Below are positions 9,023 through 16,133 of a stretch of DNA of 64,000 nucleotides, in pieces. The position numbers were made by a program, and so were the translations under genes. Positions within the stretch are counted from its first letter, which is position 1. Each line of letters starts with the position of its first letter. The notes beneath the pieces were generated by a model, which worked only from the letters and a program-made list of their open reading frames with translations, searched no databases and was not told where the DNA came from. Source of the stretch: Helicobacter magdeburgensis (lineage in GTDB: Bacteria; Campylobacterota; Campylobacteria; Campylobacterales; Helicobacteraceae); NCBI RefSeq assembly GCF_000765825.2, contig NZ_JRPE02000008.1, forward strand, positions 1 through 64,000, read 5' to 3'.

Positions 9023-9678
9023 TGGAGATTTTTTTCATAGGTTCAAATTTTATGCGTTTATTACAAGGGGCGACACTTACTTTGGAAATCGCCCTTATAT
9101 CCATTATCTTTTCAACACTTGGCGGGCTTGTGCTTGGCTTTATGATGACTTGGAAGAATCTTATTGTTGTGAGTTTATGTAGATTCTACCTTGAGTGCAT
9201 TCGCATTATTCCCATTTTGGCGTGGCTTTTTATTGTCTTTTTTGGAATCTCGCAATATTTTGATATAAGCCTAAGTGCCTTTCAAAGTGCCATTATTGTT
9301 TTTAGTTTATGGGGTGTGGCGGAAGTTGGCGACTTGGTAAGGGGAGCTATCACCTCATTGCCAAAGCACCAAGTGGAAAGTGGCAAGGCATTAGGACTGC
9401 AGCAGTGGCAGATTATGCTCTATATCATTTTCCCTCAAGCCCTGCAAAGATTACTCCCCTCAATTGTTTCTCTCTCAACCCGTATGATTAAGACAACTTC
9501 ACTTGTAGCCCTGATTGGAGCGGCAGATTTATTGCAAGTGGGACAGCAGATAATTGAGCTGAATAAATCCCAAACAAATGCGAGTTTTTGGGTATATGGC
9601 GGAATCTTTGCGACATATTTTCTTTTGTGCTATCCGCTTTCTTATCTTAGTAGAATCTTGGAGAAAAAATATCAATGA
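9022..9678 (+). CDS. Polar amino acid ABC transporter, permease 2
   Basis: Second permease of the same system, 218 residues, with the matching signature LECIRIIPILAWLFIVFFG and coupling loop ESGKALGLQQWQIMLYIIFPQALQRLLPS. The two permeases should form the heterodimeric channel. It overlaps the ATPase gene by four bases (ATGA). It is distinct in sequence from permease 1, so the pair is not a recent duplication. Confidence 0.88.
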   Translation: MEIFFIGSNFMRLLQGATLTLEIALISIIFSTLGGLVLGFMMTWKNLIVVSLCRFYLECIRIIPILAWLFIVFFGISQYFDISLSAFQSAIIVFSLWGVAEVGDLVRGAITSLPKHQVESGKALGLQQWQIMLYIIFPQALQRLLPSIVSLSTRMIKTTSLVALIGAADLLQVGQQIIELNKSQTNASFWVYGGIFATYFLLCYPLSYLSRILEKKYQ

Positions 9679-10415
9679 GTGAAATCTTACTTGACATACG
9701 ACATTTAAAAAAGACTTATGATGGCAGCCATTTTGTGCTAAACGACATCTCTATGCAAGTCAAAAAGGGCGAAGTGGTGGTAATTTTAGGAGCTAGTGGC
9801 TGTGGCAAAAGCACCTTTTTGCGTTGCATTAACGGACTAGAATCTATCCAAAGCGGAGAGATTCTATTAAATGGCACACTACTCAATCACAAAAAATCAA
9901 AGTGGAGTGCTATCCGCCAACGCATAGGTATGGTGTTTCAAAGTTACGATCTTTTTCCACATATGAGCGTAATGGATAATATTTTACTAGGACCGCTCAA
10001 GGTGCAAAAGCGTGAGAAAAAGGAGGTTGTAGCCCAAGCTCAAAAGCTTTTAGAACGCGTGGGATTAGCCCAAAAAATGTATGCTTCACCAAAAGAGCTA
10101 AGCGGAGGACAGAAGCAACGCGTAGCCATCGTGCGTGCATTGTGTATGAATCCTGAAATTATGCTTTTTGATGAAGTAACCGCATCACTTGATCCAGAAA
10201 TGGTAAAAGAGGTGCTTGAAGTGATTTTGGAACTTGCCAAAGAGGGAATGACTATGCTTATTGTAACGCACGAAATGCGATTTGCTAAAAAGGTGGCGGA
10301 TAGAATCTGCTTTTTTGATGAGGGCAAACTCGCAGAAGAGAGTAGCCCAGAAGTCTTTTTCACAAATCCCACAACCCAAAGGGCAAAACGATTTTTAAAT
10401 GTCTTTGAACTTTAA
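9675..10415 (+). CDS. glnQ: Polar amino acid ABC transporter, ATP-binding protein
   Basis: GlnQ/HisP-type ATPase of 246 residues. Walker A is GASGCGKSTFLRCINGLE (about 38-55), the Q-loop is MVFQSYDLFPHMSV, the signature is ELSGGQKQRVAIVRAL, Walker B is IMLFDEVTASLDPEM and the switch His is in VTHEMRFA. It energises import through the two permeases. No periplasmic binding protein gene follows, only an intergenic hairpin and convergent tonB. H. pylori, as I remember it, has a binding protein gene beside the homologous operon. Confidence 0.9.
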   Translation: MSEILLDIRHLKKTYDGSHFVLNDISMQVKKGEVVVILGASGCGKSTFLRCINGLESIQSGEILLNGTLLNHKKSKWSAIRQRIGMVFQSYDLFPHMSVMDNILLGPLKVQKREKKEVVAQAQKLLERVGLAQKMYASPKELSGGQKQRVAIVRALCMNPEIMLFDEVTASLDPEMVKEVLEVILELAKEGMTMLIVTHEMRFAKKVADRICFFDEGKLAEESSPEVFFTNPTTQRAKRFLNVFEL

Positions 10416-10465
10416 AGGCTTTTTTAACTTTTATGCAAAGAAGTGGATTTAAAAACATCAATAAA

Positions 10466-10506
10466 TAGCAAAACAAGAATCTAGGCAATAAGATTCTATT
10501 TTGCTA
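10466..10506. terminator. Long hairpin between convergent glnQ and tonB
   Basis: TAGCAAAA (10466-10473) pairs with TTTTGCTA (10499-10506) and AGAATCT (10476-10482) with AGATTCT (10491-10497), with a small internal loop. The A-rich left and T-rich right arms make it usable as a terminator in both directions between two convergent operons. Confidence 0.6.
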
Positions 10507-10617
10507 CACTCACAAGCCCACGCTCACAAAGTTTAGATTCTTAAAACAACTTCTTACCCACACTCACAAGTCTATTTGCAACGATTTTATAATCATTTCT
10601 CTTAAACAAATCTCGCA

Positions 10618-11313
10618 TTAAATCCTATCAGTTTTTAGCTCATACACAATAGGCAACTCTATTTTTGTCGTTACGCTAAGTGTAGGAAAATCCCCCTGTG
10701 CTTTTTTGATAGCATTCATCGCAGCGACATTGAAAGGATCGTGCGGACAGGGCTTGATAATGCGGATATTAGCCACCTTACCATCTTTATAGATGACAAA
10801 CTCCACTATCACCTCCCCTTCCAAGCCTCGCTTTCTTGCCATATTTGGATATTTATTTTTGCGATCAATGGCGCGTTTGATTTGAGAAAAAATCTCATCT
10901 TCATCACCATTTCTATACGAAAGCGTTTGGATAATCTCGCCCTCTTCTGCCTTTTCATCAGGCTTTGCCTTTGGAGCTGGGGTTGGCGGGGGGCTTAGCT
11001 CTTCTTGTTTGGCAAGTTTGCCCTGCTCTTTGACTTGCTCTTTTTGAATCTGCTTTTTATGTTGTCGCGTAGGTAAGGGCTTTGGCTTTTCTACATTCTC
11101 TTGATTTGAAGGGGTTTGAAATGTCGCTAGGGCAATTGTTGTGATATTATCGCCATTTTGCTGCAACTCCACATTGTGAAACACACCAAAAAGCCACACA
11201 ACAAGCCCGATATGAAGCACAAAGCTTATGGCAAAGCCTAAAAAAGCAGGTGTAAAAAGACTTGATTTTATAGCATTTTTATTTGGATTTTGTTGAAATG
11301 CCGAAGTTTTCAT
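10618..11313 (-). CDS. tonB: Energy transducer TonB
   Basis: TonB couples the inner-membrane proton motive force to outer-membrane receptors. The N-terminal membrane anchor (about 25-45, FAISFVLHIGLVVWLFGVF) is followed by a Pro/Lys/Glu-rich periplasm-spanning region (KPKPLPTRQHKK, then PPPTPAPKAKPDEKAEE) and the C-terminal fold with YPNMARKRGLEGEVIVEF. Length 231 is normal. It starts inside exbD (35-base overlap) with the ribosome site AAAGGAGAAAGGG. It likely serves the TonB receptor at 24.3-26.4 kb and others. Confidence 0.93.
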   Translation of the reverse strand: MKTSAFQQNPNKNAIKSSLFTPAFLGFAISFVLHIGLVVWLFGVFHNVELQQNGDNITTIALATFQTPSNQENVEKPKPLPTRQHKKQIQKEQVKEQGKLAKQEELSPPPTPAPKAKPDEKAEEGEIIQTLSYRNGDEDEIFSQIKRAIDRKNKYPNMARKRGLEGEVIVEFVIYKDGKVANIRIIKPCPHDPFNVAAMNAIKKAQGDFPTLSVTTKIELPIVYELKTDRI

Positions 11314-11659
11314 GCCCTTTCTCCTTTAAAATATCCACAATTTGTATAAAAGTCTCAAATTTAGAATCCTTATCACTCTTGAGCTGAATGAGCGTCTTAT
11401 TATCAATCTTTGCAATCTGCTCTTTTAAAGATTCTATCTCTATTTGCTTATCATCAAAATAAATCACATTCTTATCATCAATAGCGATGATGACAGGCTT
11501 TTCATCTTGTTTTTGCTCATTTTGACTAGCATAAGGTAGCTCTACTTTAATCTGCCCTTGAGCGATGAAAGTAGAAACACTTAGCACAATAGCTAAAAGC
11601 ACGAGCATCACATCAATGAAGGGGACGATATTTAAGCCATCTTTTTTTGGGATTCTCAT
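11279..11659 (-). CDS. exbD: Biopolymer transport protein ExbD
   Basis: A 126-residue single-pass protein with a short cytoplasmic start, a membrane helix holding the conserved proton-path Asp (NIVPFIDVMLVLLAIVL, Asp16) and a periplasmic domain. With ExbB it forms the proton-driven motor for TonB. It sits 3 bases after exbB and overlaps tonB, so the order is exbB-exbD-tonB as in other Helicobacter. Confidence 0.93.
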   Translation of the reverse strand: MRIPKKDGLNIVPFIDVMLVLLAIVLSVSTFIAQGQIKVELPYASQNEQKQDEKPVIIAIDDKNVIYFDDKQIEIESLKEQIAKIDNKTLIQLKSDKDSKFETFIQIVDILKEKGHENFGISTKSK

Positions 11660-11662
11660 TTT

Positions 11663-12091
11663 CTAGCCTTGTTTTTTCAAAAACTTATAGCGATTAAGCA
11701 AAATATCCATTTTACGCACAAAGCAGTTATACACAATCAAAGTGGGAATGGCTACCACAAGCCCTAGAGCTGTCGCCTTTAACGCCGTAGATAGCCCTAC
11801 CATAATGCTTTGAGCGTCCATTCCCCCACTCATTCCCATATCATAAAAAGTTATCATTATCCCAACAACTGTTCCCAAAAGCCCCACATAAGGTGCATTA
11901 GAGTAAATGATATACAATGCGGTGAGATTCTTACTCAATACCTCTTCTAGCACATTTTCATCAGTGTATTCACCCACATTGATTTTTGCATAAAATATCA
12001 CTCGCTCACAGCTTAGCCACACCGCCACAAAACTCATAAAACCCAAAATAGCAAAAATAATATGATCTATGTAATCTTTCAAAATGTCCAT
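11663..12091 (-). CDS. exbB: TonB-system proton channel protein ExbB
   Basis: A short, 142-residue MotA/TolQ/ExbB-family protein with three predicted membrane helices. Conserved segments are [23 protein letters not shown] and [24 protein letters not shown]. The short form without a long N-terminal periplasmic part is usual in Helicobacter. It is the first gene of the tonB operon and divergent from nikR. A TATAAT on the minus strand at 12162-12167 is the likely promoter. Confidence 0.92.
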   Translation of the reverse strand: MDILKDYIDHIIFAILGFMSFVAVWLSCERVIFYAKINVGEYTDENVLEEVLSKNLTALYIIYSNAPYVGLLGTVVGIMITFYDMGMSGGMDAQSIMVGLSTALKATALGLVVAIPTLIVYNCFVRKMDILLNRYKFLKKQG

Positions 12092-12313
12092 TATCCTGCT
12101 CCCACAATATACCTTAATCAGTCAAAAAATATGAATCTTCATCATTTTTTAGCCTTAGCATATTATAAAAATCATTCTTAAAATAACTTTACACTTCCTT
12201 TTAAATCCACTTAAATTTCACACTTCTATGCTTTATAGTTTTTGGCAATCTATGCTACAATATCGGCATTTATGCTTTTTTACACAAGAACGCACAGACA
12301 CAAGGGAGTAAAA
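12092..12313. promoter_or_regulatory. Divergent exbB / nikR promoter region
   Basis: The minus-strand -10 box for exbB is TATAAT at 12162-12167. The plus-strand nikR -10 is TACAAT at 12256-12261 preceded by TG (extended -10). AT-rich sequence overlapping the exbB -10 (TATTATA through AAAATAA, about 12161-12184) vaguely resembles NikR or Fur targets. In H. pylori NikR binds the homologous region. The operator assignment here is inference. Confidence 0.45.
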
Positions 12314-12745
12314 ATGAAGCAAAACATTATCCGCTTTAGCGTATCTCTACCGCAGAATCTCTTAGACACTCTTGATGAAAAGCTCACGCACAAGGGCTAT
12401 TCATCGCGTTCAGAGCTTGTTAGAGATATGATACGAGAAAAGCTCAACGAAGAAGTATGGAGCAATGGAGACGAAAGCACACAGGGCGTGGCTGTTTTAA
12501 CCATTATCTATGATCATCATCAACGCGAACTTAATCAGCGTATGATTGATATTCAGCACATAAACACGCATAATGGAAATGTTGAGATTCTCTGCAATAC
12601 CCACATTCATTTAGACCATCACAACTGCCTTGAGACAATCATTCTGCGTGGGGAGGGCAAGAAAATTGAAAATCTTAGCATTGAAATTGGCGGATTAAAA
12701 GGTGTGAAATTCTCTAAACTCACGCGCGCAAGTCGCTTTGAGTAA
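12314..12745 (+). CDS. nikR: Nickel-responsive regulator NikR
   Basis: A 143-residue ribbon-helix-helix repressor. The DNA-binding part is [20 protein letters not shown] with [15 protein letters not shown]. The C-terminal ACT-like domain holds the nickel ligands: H82 (IDIQH), H97 and H99 (NTHIH) and C105 (HHNCLE). Compared with the H. pylori and E. coli sequences I remember, the loop between H82 and H97 is about four residues longer. I chose ATG 12314 because AAGGGAG lies just upstream and the RHH strand begins there; an upstream TTG extension would lie over the promoter. NikR controls nickel uptake and urease-type genes. Confidence 0.93.
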   Translation: MKQNIIRFSVSLPQNLLDTLDEKLTHKGYSSRSELVRDMIREKLNEEVWSNGDESTQGVAVLTIIYDHHQRELNQRMIDIQHINTHNGNVEILCNTHIHLDHHNCLETIILRGEGKKIENLSIEIGGLKGVKFSKLTRASRFE

Positions 12746-12777
12746 AGATTCAATCTTGTAATGTAAGCCAAGCTACG

Positions 12778-13446
12778 ATGTCAAGTATCAAAATAGGGGC
12801 AAATAATCAAAGTCAAGATTCTGCATATTTTATCGCTATTTATGGTGGGAGCTTTGACCCGCCGCATTTGGCACATTTGGAGATTCTAAAAATCCTAACT
12901 AACAATCCCTTTTGCCTTCAAACTATTCTTTTGCCAAACTACCAAAATCCGCTCAAATCAAAATCCCTTTTTAGCCCAAATGAACGCCTTAAAATGTGTG
13001 AGATTCTAGCTCAAATAAGTGGAGATAAGACTACAATCAGTGATTATGAGATAAGGCAAAATCGCCCAACACACACGATTACAAGCATTCGCTCTTTACA
13101 AAAGCAGATTTCTAGCTTTTTAGATTCTAATCAGCTAGATTCTAGCCCACAAGCAAAACTTTGTTTTGTTCTAGGCAGCGATAGTTTTGAAACCCTGCAT
13201 TTATGGAAAGATTCACAATCTTTATGCGAACTTGTGGAGTTTATTGTTGTAAAGCGAGAATCTAACACTATAACCCACCCGCAGAATCTTACGCCAAAAG
13301 TGAGAGCAAGTATCAATCTCTCGCATTTTAACGCTATTTCATCAAGCAAAGTGCGAGAGCTTCTACACAAGGGCGAGATTAACAAAGCGCTAAAAATGCT
13401 ACCAGCAGAAATTTTTCCTTTTATCCACGCACATTTTCAGCTATAA
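12778..13446 (+). CDS. nadD: Nicotinate-nucleotide adenylyltransferase
   Basis: NadD adenylates nicotinate mononucleotide in NAD synthesis. The nucleotidyltransferase motif GGSFDPPHLAHL (about residues 23-34) carries the HxGH-type His pair, and the C-terminal ISSSKVRELL is the second signature. Length is 222. The first 17 residues precede the fold and the ribosome site is poor, so the true start could be slightly different. The rsfS promoter overlaps its stop. Confidence 0.93.
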   Translation: MSSIKIGANNQSQDSAYFIAIYGGSFDPPHLAHLEILKILTNNPFCLQTILLPNYQNPLKSKSLFSPNERLKMCEILAQISGDKTTISDYEIRQNRPTHTITSIRSLQKQISSFLDSNQLDSSPQAKLCFVLGSDSFETLHLWKDSQSLCELVEFIVVKRESNTITHPQNLTPKVRASINLSHFNAISSSKVRELLHKGEINKALKMLPAEIFPFIHAHFQL

Positions 13447-13447
13447 T
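13442..13447 (+). promoter_or_regulatory. -10 box for rsfS
   Basis: TATAAT overlaps the nadD stop codon, 34 bases before the rsfS TTG start. It suggests a promoter for rsfS and the downstream membrane gene in addition to read-through. Confidence 0.4.
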
Positions 13448-13480
13448 GTCGCCTTTTTAAGTCATTTTAAAGGAGCAAAC

Positions 13481-13864
13481 TTGCAGGCAGATTCAACAAA
13501 AACACAGCCAACGATGAACCAAAGATTGCAACGTATCCAAACGCTTTTAGAGGATAAAAAGGGGGAGGATATTGAGATTTTTGATTTAAGCGGAAGGGAT
13601 TATATTGTAGATAAGATTGTGATTGTGAGTGCGATGATAGGGCGACATTCCTTTGCTTTGCTAGATCATTTGAAAACGGAGCTAAAGCCACAGGGTGAGA
13701 TATTTTATGCCACAGAAGAAGAGAGTGAAGATTGGCTTATTGCGGATTTGGGGGATATTATGATTCATATTTTCACGCCAAATCATCGCAAGAGATTTAA
13801 CCTTGAAGAGTTTTTAAACACAATGATTCATAACGAAAAAGAGAGTTTAAGTCCGCAGTCGTGA
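13481..13864 (+). CDS. rsfS: Ribosome silencing factor RsfS
   Basis: RsfS binds ribosomal protein L14 and blocks subunit joining in starvation. Family features are IEIFDLSGRDYIVDKIVIVSAM, then EDWLIADLGDIMIHIF. The start is probably TTG 13481, since AAGGAG sits 5 bases upstream; the first ATG (13514) has no ribosome site. The product would be 127 residues. The stop overlaps the next start as GTGA. Confidence 0.9.
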   Translation: MQADSTKTQPTMNQRLQRIQTLLEDKKGEDIEIFDLSGRDYIVDKIVIVSAMIGRHSFALLDHLKTELKPQGEIFYATEEESEDWLIADLGDIMIHIFTPNHRKRFNLEEFLNTMIHNEKESLSPQS

Positions 13865-14451
13865 AAAGAATCTTATCTAATGAGTTTTGCTTACTTGCCA
13901 CATTTTTGACACTTTTTGGGGTTGGATTCTTCCATATACCTTTTGCCCTAGATTCTAATGTGCTAGATTTAATCCAATGCTATAAGGACGACTTCACCAT
14001 CGCTCGTTGGAGTAAAAAGTATTTATTCATTTGGGGATTTTCCATTCTTTGCTTTGCTGTGTTTTTTGTGAAAAAAAAGCTTGATGCCACATTCACTACC
14101 CGCATTTACACATTTATTTCCACACTACTAGCAAATCTTGCTTTTTTCTTTTTATGGCTTATAAATTTTGCTTTTATTATCGCATTTCATTGCACATATT
14201 ATTGGGCATTTGATTGTCGCAATGACCCAGAACACACGCCCTGCTTAAATGCTTTCCCGCCAGAAATTGACACAGCCTACCTATTCTTTATCCTACCTTC
14301 ATTTTTTATGCAAATCTTAATTTTAGGCTATGGATTTTATTCTAAGATTCTCACCCGTACAAACTGCTTTATTTTGATTTGGCTACTCGTGATAAGTGCC
14401 ATAAGTGTGCTGATATGTTTTAGGGGCAATGGCATAGGCTGCTTTGACTAA
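13861..14451 (+). CDS. Four-helix membrane protein of unknown function
   Basis: A 196-residue protein starting at GTG 13861, which overlaps the rsfS stop (GTGA). Four hydrophobic segments are visible, roughly residues 8-28, 53-70, 82-112 and 145-190. A loop between helices 3 and 4 is Cys-rich (HCTYYWAFDCRNDPEHTPC), and further Cys lie near both ends, so it may be a redox or disulfide-bonded membrane protein. I do not recognise a family. Coupling to rsfS looks positional only. Confidence 0.6.
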   Translation: MKRILSNEFCLLATFLTLFGVGFFHIPFALDSNVLDLIQCYKDDFTIARWSKKYLFIWGFSILCFAVFFVKKKLDATFTTRIYTFISTLLANLAFFFLWLINFAFIIAFHCTYYWAFDCRNDPEHTPCLNAFPPEIDTAYLFFILPSFFMQILILGYGFYSKILTRTNCFILIWLLVISAISVLICFRGNGIGCFD

Positions 14452-14487
14452 CAGCACAAATTTATTAGAATCTTTTTTTTTAAGATC

Positions 14488-14868
14488 CTATGCTTTTTCA
14501 CATCTTTTACATAGCACTGCAGCGATGGCAAATCCTCCATCGTGGCTGATACTTAGGGCTATCTCATCTATGCCAAATTCACGCATTTTACTTTGAGTAA
14601 GATTCATAAGCGGTGCATTTTTAGAATCCTTACTTATAGTCATATCTAAAAAACTAAGCTCTTTGCAGATTCCAACGCCCAGTGCTTTAGCACAAGCCTC
14701 CTTTGCCGCCCAAAACCCCGCTATGCGAGAAATATTAAAAGCCTTGCTAGAATCTTTGTAGCAAAGATTTATCTCATCGGCAGACAAAAACCGCCTAAGC
14801 CCCTTTATGCCAAAACGCTCTACTAGCCTTTGCATACGCTCTATGCTAACAATATCAATCCCTAGCAA
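14488..14868 (-). CDS. acpS: Holo-[acyl-carrier-protein] synthase
   Basis: AcpS moves 4'-phosphopantetheine from CoA to acyl carrier protein. The 126-residue protein begins with MLGIDIVSIERM (Mg-binding Asp5) and has the second motif RIAGFWAAKEACAKALG (about 49-65). It ends 3 bases downstream of fliL on the same strand. A T10 run (14473-14482) lies just past its stop in the convergent gap. Confidence 0.93.
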   Translation of the reverse strand: MLGIDIVSIERMQRLVERFGIKGLRRFLSADEINLCYKDSSKAFNISRIAGFWAAKEACAKALGVGICKELSFLDMTISKDSKNAPLMNLTQSKMREFGIDEIALSISHDGGFAIAAVLCKRCEKA

Positions 14869-14871
14869 TCC

Positions 14872-15462
14872 CTAGCTCACCACAAATTCAACAAAAAATA
14901 CATCAAACACCTTGCCGTCCATCAAAAATTCGTTAATGCGTTTGACAATCTCATCTTTTACGCGACTTTTACCTTTTGTCGTTGCCACATCTTCAATAGA
15001 CTTAGATGAGAGAATCTCATTCACAACATCTTTAATCATCGGCATCTTATTATCAAGCTCGGCTTTTGTCGCCATAGCCTTTGCCTCATCTTTATCAAGC
15101 TCAAATTGCATACTTGTTTTAAGGTATCTTTTACCTGTTTGTGTCATAAGATTCACAGTAAAAGGAATAGGACCTTCCGCTGGGTAAATAAGACCGGGCT
15201 GAAGCTTATCTACACTCCGCACAGAAATCGTATTGCCTACAATAATTTGTGCTGCCTTTTGTGAAGGCTGAGCAGCTTGAGCTCCCACCTGTGGGGTGTT
15301 CTCTTGCTTTTTCTCTCCCTCATCATCTCCACCCATAAGCATAAAGACCACAATGCCAACCAAAATGAGTAGCACCACAACAATGCCAATCACCACAAAC
15401 AAAATTGCTTTGCTTTTTTTCTCTCCCCCGCTCTGTGGGGCTGCTTTTTCTTCTTCTGCCAT
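14872..15462 (-). CDS. fliL: Flagellar basal-body protein FliL
   Basis: FliL is an inner-membrane protein around the stator that supports torque and stator activation. An acidic/Lys cytoplasmic head (MAEEEKAAPQSGG) precedes a single membrane helix (about 20-45, AILFVVIGIVVVLLILVGIVVFML), an acidic linker and the periplasmic stomatin-like domain ending FDVFFVEFVVS. I chose ATG 15462 with its AAAGGAT site; five upstream codons are possible. The neighbours acpS and rsmD match the H. pylori order. Confidence 0.9.
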   Translation of the reverse strand: MAEEEKAAPQSGGEKKSKAILFVVIGIVVVLLILVGIVVFMLMGGDDEGEKKQENTPQVGAQAAQPSQKAAQIIVGNTISVRSVDKLQPGLIYPAEGPIPFTVNLMTQTGKRYLKTSMQFELDKDEAKAMATKAELDNKMPMIKDVVNEILSSKSIEDVATTKGKSRVKDEIVKRINEFLMDGKVFDVFFVEFVVS

Positions 15463-15463
15463 T

Positions 15464-16123
15464 TTAATCCTTTGCAATATAATAAGTTAGAGTGCTTTTG
15501 CCAAAACTTCGCATTTTATACCGCATATACACGCCCAACATCTCCGGCATATTATACCCACTCAAATGCTCAAAAACAATAAACCGCACTCCACAAGGCC
15601 TAAGATTCCTAACCAACGCAAAAAGTCGCTCATATATGCCCTGCATTCCCTGCCGTATGCAAAAAGGCGGGTCCAAATACAAAATGGCTTTTTGCGTATG
15701 AATAAAGCCTTGTGTAAAAATATCGGTGCTGAAAAAATCGGCATTAAAGGTAGAAAATTTTAATATCTTTCCTAGCTTTTGTGCTACATTTTTAGCATTA
15801 GCAAGATTTTGGCATAAAATTTTATATGCCTCTGTGTCTATTTCATAAAATACCGCTTCACTCGCCCCAAGTGAAAGTGCCTCAATCCCCATAGACCCAC
15901 AGCCCCCAAATCCCTCAATAAACACACAATCTACAATTTCACTTTTCATTGTATTAAAAAAAGATTCTTTTACAATGGATTTTGTTGGGCGTGTAGAAGA
16001 TTTAGCATTCCATATCAGCTTTAAATGCTTTAAGACTCCCGATTGTATATGGAATCTTGGCTGCTTATCATTTGCCCCCTTTGTTTTTATCATTTGTGCC
16101 TTTACACTTGGTGCTTTTGCCAT
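15464..16123 (-). CDS. rsmD: 16S rRNA (guanine-966-N2)-methyltransferase RsmD
   Basis: A SAM-dependent Rossmann methyltransferase of 219 residues. The N-terminal signature STRPTKSIVKESFFNTM is typical of RsmD. The SAM-binding segment is FIEGFGGCGSMGIEALSLGASEAVFYE and the catalytic motif is LYLDPPF (DPPF form of N/DPPY). It modifies G966 of 16S rRNA in the 30S subunit. The extra 20-30 N-terminal residues are Lys/Gln-rich, so a later start cannot be excluded. Confidence 0.9.
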   Translation of the reverse strand: MAKAPSVKAQMIKTKGANDKQPRFHIQSGVLKHLKLIWNAKSSTRPTKSIVKESFFNTMKSEIVDCVFIEGFGGCGSMGIEALSLGASEAVFYEIDTEAYKILCQNLANAKNVAQKLGKILKFSTFNADFFSTDIFTQGFIHTQKAILYLDPPFCIRQGMQGIYERLFALVRNLRPCGVRFIVFEHLSGYNMPEMLGVYMRYKMRSFGKSTLTYYIAKD

Positions 16124-16133
16124 ATCCGCCGCC

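Noticed and set aside
10507-10575. Direct repeats ACACTCACAAG near 10507 and 10560 as a CRISPR or attachment site
   Set aside because: Only two imperfect copies with no spacers, integrase or cas genes; probably chance or old duplication.
12242-12313. 24-codon N-terminal extension of NikR
   Set aside because: It would begin at TTG upstream of the extended -10 box; AAGGGAG supports ATG 12314.
14473-14482. T10 homopolymer as a phase-variation site
   Set aside because: It lies in the convergent gap between two stop codons, not in a promoter or coding region, so length changes would have little effect.
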